NCBI RefSeq assembly: GCF_932276165.1 | Contig: NC_063984.1 | Location: 8,563,501-8,627,500, forward strand | Origin: Plutella xylostella | Taxonomy: Eukaryota; Arthropoda; Insecta; Lepidoptera; Plutellidae | DNA length: 64,000 nucleotides | Direction of reading: 5' to 3' | Part shown: positions 57,060 to 64,000 of the stretch, one piece after another | How the letters are laid out: each line of letters begins with the position of its first letter | Numbering within the stretch: position 1 is the first letter of the stretch | The notes under the pieces: generated by a model | The model's database searches: none | What the model was told of the DNA's origin: nothing | The model's input: only the letters and a program-made list of their open reading frames with translations | Made by a program: the position numbers and the translations under genes

Positions 57060-58497
57060 TAAGGTCAACCGGGGCCATTGCGCCACAATACTTTGACTTT
57101 CATATTCATTTGATCATAACAAACAGACTATACGCCCTATTAAGCTATAACTTGTGATACATATTAGGAAATTTTATCTAGTTTCATATTTTGATGCAAT
57201 TTTGTAGAATTTTAAATATGTTCTACGTGTAAACGACGTTTCTACAAAAAATGGCATTTTTACGCGCAATAACCCCTAGTGGGGCTAATGCCTCTTTCAC
57301 TAGTTTTGTGTGCTTGGAAGAGGTTTTTACAAGTTCAAGTAGATATAATTTATAGAATTACTATTAACGTAGCTAATTATTAGCTTGTAAACTAAATACT
57401 GCGCTTAGTTAAGGAGAATCAGTTGATCAAAAATTTTTGGGGTTATGGCGCCTACGCAGCCTAATTTCTTGTAGTGGCATTTACCCCATCCAAGATTCCA
57501 GGGGTGCTCAACATTTTATTTATGAAAACTTTATTGAACTTAAAAAAGTATAAATACTTACGTGATAAATTAAAATACAGTATAAAAGCATACAAGGGCA
57601 TATTTTTTAGAATTTGCAATCAAACCACAACTTTAAATTAGTAAGTATACCATTTTTAGAGTCTGCCGGAATTTTAATCATTACAAAACTATTTAGAGTT
57701 TTAAAAACAAGTGGGATCATTCTGTTAATATGACTTTTTTTTATTTATTATATGATTATTTTCTATATACCGTGTTAACAACATTATAATGTCGTCACCA
57801 AATGACGCCAATTTTTTAAAATATTTAGTTTATTATATATTAAAATTATTTACGTTTTAGTTGGATTACCAATCTAAGAATGTTAATTCTGATACGCCGT
57901 TAAATGTTCTTCAATATTGCAGAAGGCGTCATTAACCTAGTATTTTTCGTTCAGGAGTAATTTGGTGCTAATGTCACTGGAACTTTTTCATTGCTCATGA
58001 GTGTATTAAATACATTTATCGTAACATAAAATGTTTAGAACCTCTGAAAATGGGGCTATTGCGCCGCAATAGAGGCAATAACCCCATCAGCCCAGAGGCA
58101 TTTACCCCAAAATAAAAGCTAAACGTACAATTTTGTAATTACATATTGTGTCCGAATCTTACGTTATTTCAATAAAATAATCAAAACAATATGTAAAGCA
58201 ACAAAACAATAACAGTATTTACAGTTAGGAAACATAGATTCTTTTAAACAAACACACATTTGGAACGATTCAAAAAAACGTGTCAGGAAACCTGAGGAGG
58301 CCGAAAGAGGTGAAAAAATTAAAATGGCAGATTTGTTAAGAAAATTTACCCGGATACGACATCTATTGGTCAGAGGTAAAAGTTTCAGTTACAAAGATAG
58401 ATAGCAGATGACTCCAGTAGTTCTAAAGTATGTTTTTCGGAAGATAAATGGATTCGAGGCATTAGCCCCGTAGGCGACTTGGCCCCGGTTGACCTTA
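57060..58497. mobile_element. 1438-bp element with perfect 18-bp TIRs
   Basis: TAAGGTCAACCGGGGCCA at 57060-57077 and its exact reverse complement at 58480-58497 bound the element, with TA at each tip. Internal words such as GGGGCTATTGCGCC, GGGGTTATGGCGCC and AATAACCCC recur in both orientations. There is no ORF with a transposase motif, so it is a non-autonomous DNA transposon, most likely of a TA-target superfamily. Confidence 0.8.
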
Positions 58498-58682
58498 ACA
58501 TATGCCATAGCATTATTAGGCTATTTAAGATTTGACCATACCATTATAAGGCTAAACAAGATTATGCGAAATAACTTTTTACTAAACAAGATTTATGCCA
58601 TATAATTTTCGGCGAAACGAGACTTTGACCAAACGGCACTATGCAACACGAGATTAGGCAAATAAATCTTAGGTAAAAAAAG
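58498..58682. repeat. Right arm of degenerate inverted repeats
   Basis: CAAGATTATGCGAAATAACT, GGCGAAACGAGACTTTGACC and CACGAGATTAGGCAAATAA mirror, in inverse order, the words at 56515-56640. The TIR element therefore sits inside an older foldback-like repeat. Confidence 0.5.
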
Positions 58683-60450
58683 GTAGAACCATATCTAGGT
58701 GCTTTGCTTACCTATCTTCAGTAATAGTACCTAAAAAAGTACTTATGATCAGATTGATCAGCAATATATCTACTGCCTATTGCCTATCGGAAAATGAATA
58801 GATAACTACTATACCTACCTTCCTAGAATAGAACCTATAATTACAAACTATTTATCTTTGTGTTTAGAAGAGTACCTATATAGTTAGGTATTTTAGCAAC
58901 TTGGAAGTCAAGTTTTTTGATGCTTTGGTTTGCTGCAGTTCCTACTAAAGTAGGTTCTATCCTAAATTCCTAAAGCACTCTGCTGAACTATGGCTTAAGT
59001 ACATCACAATCAGTCTGGCGACAATACCAACTATGCTTACCTATAAGACTATGCCTAAGTATTATTTGGCATTCAAACTGTCGCCCTTCCATATGCGCCC
59101 GCGCAGGCAATCCAATAAATAGACAAGAGCGCCGCGAGGCCGCTACGTACCACCCGCAACCTCGACCAGTCCACACGGACCGGCACCACTAAGAAATTAC
59201 CAGGTAAATAAATAACACACATATTATAGAATATTAGGTAAACAAGCAAATGCAAAAACCCAATGATCATTAATTTTTAATTTAAAGTTTGAGGTCATTA
59301 AATTAATCGTTTGTTTGTTTACTGACGCCTACTAAGTACTTCCATATTATAATTCAGTAGGTACTCAGGCCTATTATTAATTATTACATCTTTAAAATCT
59401 TGATAAGTTCATACTAACTTAATCCATTGTTCTGCTATCTTATCATAAATTATACTTAAAATTACTTATAAATAAATAAACCATAGTTTAGCTATACACC
59501 TACTTAGGCCGTACACACAGAAAGAAATCGGGAAACTTATAAGCGCTTATTTTTCCATACTTTGCCGAACCAGCGCTGAATAAGTGATAAGGTATCAAAT
59601 GGTAAAGTAAGTACTTAGTTAAGCGCTTATAAGTATCCAGCTTTCAGCATACGGCCTTACAGGGTGTCGCAAAAAGGGTACTTATACTTAGTAGAAAGGT
59701 GGTAACTCAGGGGGTAAGTAACTATGTACTTAATTCTTAACTTCATAAAGATTGGCGAATTACTTAACTACCTATACCACATTTGCCTATCCTATAGATA
59801 GGTACAGGTACACCCGAATTGTACTTATTCCCACAAAAAAGTGTCAACAGCCGAAACAAACTAACTACCCGCAGTGAAAAATATAAGTACTTATATGTGA
59901 AGAGTGTATAGTGTACCAGCAATTGTTAATTAATAAATAATAGATAGGTTAGACTTTGTGTAAACTCCGGCTTTATCCAAAGTTCAACATTTACTTAAAC
60001 TTATTTATCATATTTTGTGAAATAAGCCGTCGAACATGTTTGTTACGGAATAGTGGTCAAGTCAAGTGTCTTTGCGAGATATTGGTGATCTGAAGACCAA
60101 CAACCCTGACACACTTTCGTACAAGTTTGATTTGAATAGCATAGGGCATTCATCTCAGTTGTTTACATATTCGTCGTCTTTTCACATCAATCGTGATCAA
60201 GATAATAATATTCCTACTTACCTCGTTATAATGTGTGAAAATTACCAGCTATTTGGCTAGTTGTTGGGTGAATCGTCGAATAACCTATGATTCGTTCCAG
60301 GTGACCAGGTCTTCTTAATCTACGTAAAACGACAAATTAAAAACAATAAAAAAATATCCAACTGTAGTTCTCGTCATCTAACTCATTCTAAACCTACAAT
60401 TAATATCTTGCTACGGGTGAATATTAGTAACTGGTTATTCCTGTTTGCAG
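58683..60450. other. Intergenic upstream of the Reeler gene
   Basis: AT-rich with many TAGGTACC-type words. A repeat fragment lies at 59655-59730 (ACAGGGTGTCGCAAAAAGGG, then GGTAACTCAGGGGG), related to 4215-4325 in inverse order. The leader exon of the Reeler gene must lie here or further left, but I cannot place it. Confidence 0.45.
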
Positions 60451-60465
60451 CCCCTAACCTCAACG

Positions 60466-61182
60466 ATGCTGCTAGCGTGGGTGGCGATGGCGGCGGTGGC
60501 GGCGGCGGGCGTGCAGGGCTACTCCAGCGGAGCCCCGGACAGCGCCTGCCAGGACATGGTCCCGCGGCACCCCGTGTCTGCGCAGAAGTCCGCGGCCCCC
60601 TACAGCATCACCACCAGCTCTAAGGTAGGAACCTCGTAGGAACTTAGGGTAGCGATTGGATGTGAAAATTGGTTAACTTTTCATTCGCTTGATTCTATTG
60701 TTTTTTTTAATTAAGTACCTGAAAATGATAATGTAACCCCTCAAACGTCTATAAGCTAAGCATCCGTTTTAAAGATGTAACACATAGATATTACCCCTGC
60801 TTGATTGAGAACAATAGAAATCCATTCTTTGAATCTTATAAGTTCCTGATGTGATGATGATAGCTAACAGGATTTTAACACAACCTTGACCGCGTCTTCA
60901 ATTTGATACTACCAAAACTAGTCAAGTGAACAAAAGGCAAAGGCATGCGAAACACCTGTAACATCTTAATAATATTCGCAATATACTTAATTCAAATTTA
61001 ACCCTCCCCATCAGGTGGTGAAGGCGGGCCAACCACTCCAGGTGGTGATCTCGGGGCGAGGCGCCTCCAACACCATCCGCGGGCTGCTGCTGCAGGCGCG
61101 GCAGGGAGGCAAGCCCGTCGGCAAGTTTACCGTCGCCCCCAACGACTCCTTCGCCAAGACTGTCGACTGCGGCGGCCCTGCT
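60466..61182 (+). CDS. Secreted Reeler-domain protein (defense protein/Hdd11-like), partial
   Basis: Coding exons 60466-60624 and 61015-61182 join in phase 0 (donor AAG|GTAGG, acceptor CAG|GTGGTG) and give 109 aa. The second exon ends at donor GCT|GTAAGT, so at least one more exon lies beyond 64000. The ATG is 16 bases into an exon that opens after TTTGCAG at 60450. Residues 1-18 are a signal peptide (LLAWVAMAAVAAAGVQG). The rest is the first two thirds of a Reeler domain: YSSGAPDSACQDMVPRHP, PLQVVISGRG, IRGLLLQARQGG and GKFTV...VDCGGPA. Family members in Lepidoptera are small secreted, immune-inducible proteins; larger membrane proteins (ferric-chelate-reductase-like) also start this way. 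The part in this window cannot tell these apart. Confidence 0.85.
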
Positions 61183-63755
61183 GTAAGTACTTTTTTGAAT
61201 CCACCTTTTTCTTCTTCTTCTTCCACTGCCGTCTCCTAGCGAAGGTTGGCAATCAACCGTCTTGGAGGCCGCCGCACCTTTTTAAATAAGTCTAGCAGTC
61301 TAGCTTTAACCCCTCACATCCTGAGAAATCAGAGATAATTAAAATCTATTGTGTCTGGTTTAGCAATGGGTCACTGGGAATTAAGCGGTTAAAAGAGTAA
61401 AACGCACAGCCCTGTATAATTCACTGCAAAACATGAGCCTCCACTGTAGGGTTAGTGCCATAATATTCACGATTAGCAGACCAAGATTTATTGCGATTGC
61501 TATAGCAATAAATCGATCGCTGAAACGACCAAAATAGCTATAGCTATACGCTGAACAATCTGTAGGTACATGCCTACGACTTTATCGAGTACGTAAATCA
61601 TATTGCTTCATAAATGATTTGAAGTACAATAGCTATAATAGGCAAGATAAATACTGCCGGTGCCGGCGTAGGAAACTGCGACCTCAACATTCGGAAGGAA
61701 AGAGTTTTTCCATGACCACTACAAACCTGTGCACTCGGGTTATGATATTTAGGACCTTGCTTGTCCAATGTGGACGACATAAGTGTTTTACAGCTCCTAT
61801 GAAACACTTATGTCGTCTTATACGAATATCCTGACCTATCTTATGTAACAACGGATGTATAGGGACTAACTAACTCCGACTGTTTCTACTTAAACCTCTC
61901 ATAATCGAGGAAGACATCTCCAAAGTTCGTCAAAATTGAAAATGTGATGGCATAGGGTCTAAGAGACGTCTGACAACTGATGATGAGGATGGTGACTTCC
62001 CAAATAAAATAGCTACCTACACTACTTATACCTACTGACTTTTTTTAGATGCATGCCATATTTATTCAGATAAGATTCTATGTAGTAGGGGCCTAATAAA
62101 AAATGTAGTTAGTAGATGGTTAACCAAGCTGTTAAATTTTAATCTCAAGGTTTGCTTTTTTAATATGTATATTAGTAAAGTTGGCAGCTTCCTCAAAGTA
62201 AACAATTCAAATTATGTTACAAAAGTTAATAGTAAAAATGACCTTCTATGAACCTTAATGACACCGGATTACTACACCAGTTGCATACATTGTTGGTATT
62301 TTCCTGCTTCCGTGCACCAGCAGTGTGTCAACTAGGTACTTCGATCTTCTACAGGTGGTCTAAAGATAGGAGATATACAAGGTGTTGTAAAAATGGTTTA
62401 GTAAGCCAAAGCGGTTGGTTCCAGGGGTGGGCGCATTTAAGACATATACCTACTAGCCCTTCTGAACGACTTTTGAAAATTCGCGGAAAAAAACTCCTTA
62501 CTTTTTTGGTCACATATTTTTTTTACTATGGGTTTTTGTTATACATACATACTAGACAGAGTAGATAATACTGTGATCATTTACAACCACTCTGTGGATC
62601 TGTATCTCATTATAGAAACGACTGCATTAATCTAGATCAGACTGGGCCTTTTACATAGACTTTGCGACATAATCCTTATAAGTTGTGCAGTGTTGTAATG
62701 CGAGAGCCTCGATGGACTTGCCACTGTATTGACTGACAATGGCACGCATAAATTAATGAATAATTATCTCTATAAATCTCTACAGGAGATTATTCTTAAC
62801 AAAGACATGAGGAGTTATTTACATTTGCGTTGCATCACCAAGGCCCAAGCTGTAGCTCTGGGGTGGCGATTCTATTAAATAATTGCATTCCAGTCGTAAC
62901 TTAGGCGTTTCAGATAAGGTAAACCATGTTGATGTGATTTTTTACACTTAATAAACCAAAGCTGTAATGAATGTTTAAATTGTTTATATTAAACTTAGGT
63001 AAGTACTTTAGGTGTAACTAACTTAAAATAAATACCTTTTATATCCAGTTCGGAACACGGTGTAACAATGTTGAAATTATTTTTATAAAAGTTTCTGACA
63101 GCAATTTTTGCCACTTTTGCCTTACTTTGTTTCGTAGCTATATTTCGAAGGAGAGGAAGAAAAAACTCCCAAGCCAGTGAAAGCCAGCTTCACAATTCGT
63201 TTCTGACCGACAGCACAACTGAATCCTAAAAATATTAGTAGAATCGGGGTCAGTGTGAGAGGTCGGTCTGAGTACGACAGAGATTTATGATGGTACCTTC
63301 TATAACTAATCAGATGTGTGACCTTTGCGAACAATCCAGCATAAAATATGTATGAGATAGAATAAATATTATCCTCCGATCCTTTATTAAAACAGTCAAA
63401 CCTTGATCATTAAGTGCAAGGCAATTCAAAAAAGTTTAAAGCAACATTTTATTACTAGGGATAAAAAAAAGAGTTATCTGGCGGTGTGGATAATAGGTAG
63501 TACCTACCTAGGGTAAATAGGTATACTCGTAAAACATTAGGTACCTATGTGATTGGTAAGTCGGTAAATTATGCATAATAAGCAGTCACTAACATTTTTA
63601 CATAAGTAGGCAGGCTTCAGACTGCAATTTTAAATATCCTTGACCTGAGCCTGCCAGACACCGTCAAAATTATTGGGTAGGCAGTAGGCACTTGCAGTTG
63701 TCCCGTACTTGTTAAGGCTTTGATTAACAATTATTGGTAGGTACTTACTTCACTG
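61183..63755. other. Probable intron of the Reeler gene with repeat fragments
   Basis: No further Reeler exon is recognisable before the window ends. A SINE body fragment at 61393-61460 (AACGCACAGCC...AACATGAGCCTCC) matches the family at 21035-21370. A perfect 16-bp stem with a 13-nt loop lies at 61773-61817. A dispersed-repeat fragment lies at 62375-62500 (AAGGTGTTGTAAAAATGG, TTTTGAAAATTCGCGG). The remainder is plain AT-rich DNA. Confidence 0.5.
61773..61817. repeat. Perfect 16-bp inverted repeat (hairpin)
   Basis: GACGACATAAGTGTTT at 61773-61788 pairs exactly with AAACACTTATGTCGTC at 61802-61817. The pairing does not extend outward, so it is short for a pre-miRNA. Confidence 0.6.
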
Positions 63756-63756
63756 A

Positions 63757-64000
63757 AGCGTCCGTAGTCGAGCGGGCCTCAGTGATCGTAACTGATCGCT
63801 GAGGTTAAGCAACAACTGACACGGTCAGCCATTGGATGGGTGACCAATTTCAAGTGGTGCTTTTCTGGACGCTTCCGTGCTTCGGACGGCACGTTAAGCC
63901 GTGGGTCCCGGTTGCTGCTTCGGCAGCAGTCGTTAAGCCTAGTCAGAGGCCTTCGGGCGGCTTGAAAACATCTGACAGTCGGGTTGCCCACTTACCCGAC
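63757..64000 (+). mobile_element. 5S-rRNA-derived SINE (SINE3-type), cut by window end
   Basis: GAGGTTAAGCAAC followed about 30 bases later by CATTGGATGGGTGACC (63790-63845) reproduces the internal promoter boxes of 5S rRNA, but the flanks do not fit a 5S gene. The rest (CTTCGGACGGCACGTTAAGC, GGTTGCTGCTTCGGCAGCAG, CGGGTTGCCCACTTACCCGA) is a fixed SINE body. It is not a functional 5S gene. Confidence 0.75.

Noticed and set aside
63757..63850. Functional 5S rRNA gene
   Set aside because: Only the internal promoter part resembles 5S; flanking stems are missing and a SINE body follows.

Overview
The window is eukaryotic, AT-rich and intron-rich DNA from a lepidopteran (moth or butterfly) nuclear genome. 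The evidence is GT-AG introns, insect gene families, TA-rich intergenic DNA full of short GGTACCTA/TAGGTA-type words, and repeats typical of Lepidoptera: tRNA- and 5S-rRNA-derived SINEs, RTE and I-clade LINEs, BEL/Pao and Ty3-type LTR elements, and TIR/foldback MITEs.

Four host genes can be supported. (1) 4074-13966, plus strand: a secreted single-CTLD C-type lectin of the Clect27/schlaff type, four coding exons, 223 aa, with a 7.7-kb first intron packed with repeats. (2) 33329-39618, plus: a protein with about 25 C2H2 zinc fingers over five exons, at least 1661 aa, possibly charlatan/REST-like. A GC-rich exon at about 18.95-19.23 kb may be its true first exon; the 14-kb interval between holds a series of CpG/GC-rich islands. 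(3) 40745-41872, minus: transcription elongation factor TFIIS, two exons, 288 aa, convergent with the zinc-finger gene. (4) 60466-61182, plus: the first two coding exons of a secreted Reeler-domain protein that continues past the right edge.

The rest is mainly mobile DNA. At 22.8-25.3 kb lies a complete-looking but tiny Ty3-like LTR element with identical 170-bp LTRs, a tRNA-Pro primer site and only gag-protease. From 42.9 to 58.7 kb there is a nest of transposons: a truncated LINE carrying a 0.8-kb TIR element with an internal 79-bp foldback; a full-length I-clade LINE (45147-55696, 14-bp target duplication) split by a young 4.1-kb BEL/Pao element with identical 415-bp LTRs and a 5-bp duplication; a TTAA-like hairpin MITE in the LINE 3' region; and a 1.4-kb element with perfect 18-bp TIRs at 57.06-58.50 kb, set between inverted degenerate arms.

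No operon-like organisation exists and the four host genes have no evident shared pathway, although the lectin and Reeler proteins are both predicted to be secreted. The less expected items are a scattered and tandem CATTGCCGTGG repeat in the lectin intron, an unexplained 0.5-kb GC-richer open block at 10.63-11.22 kb, the possible distant first exon of the zinc-finger gene, and the nested transposon archaeology.
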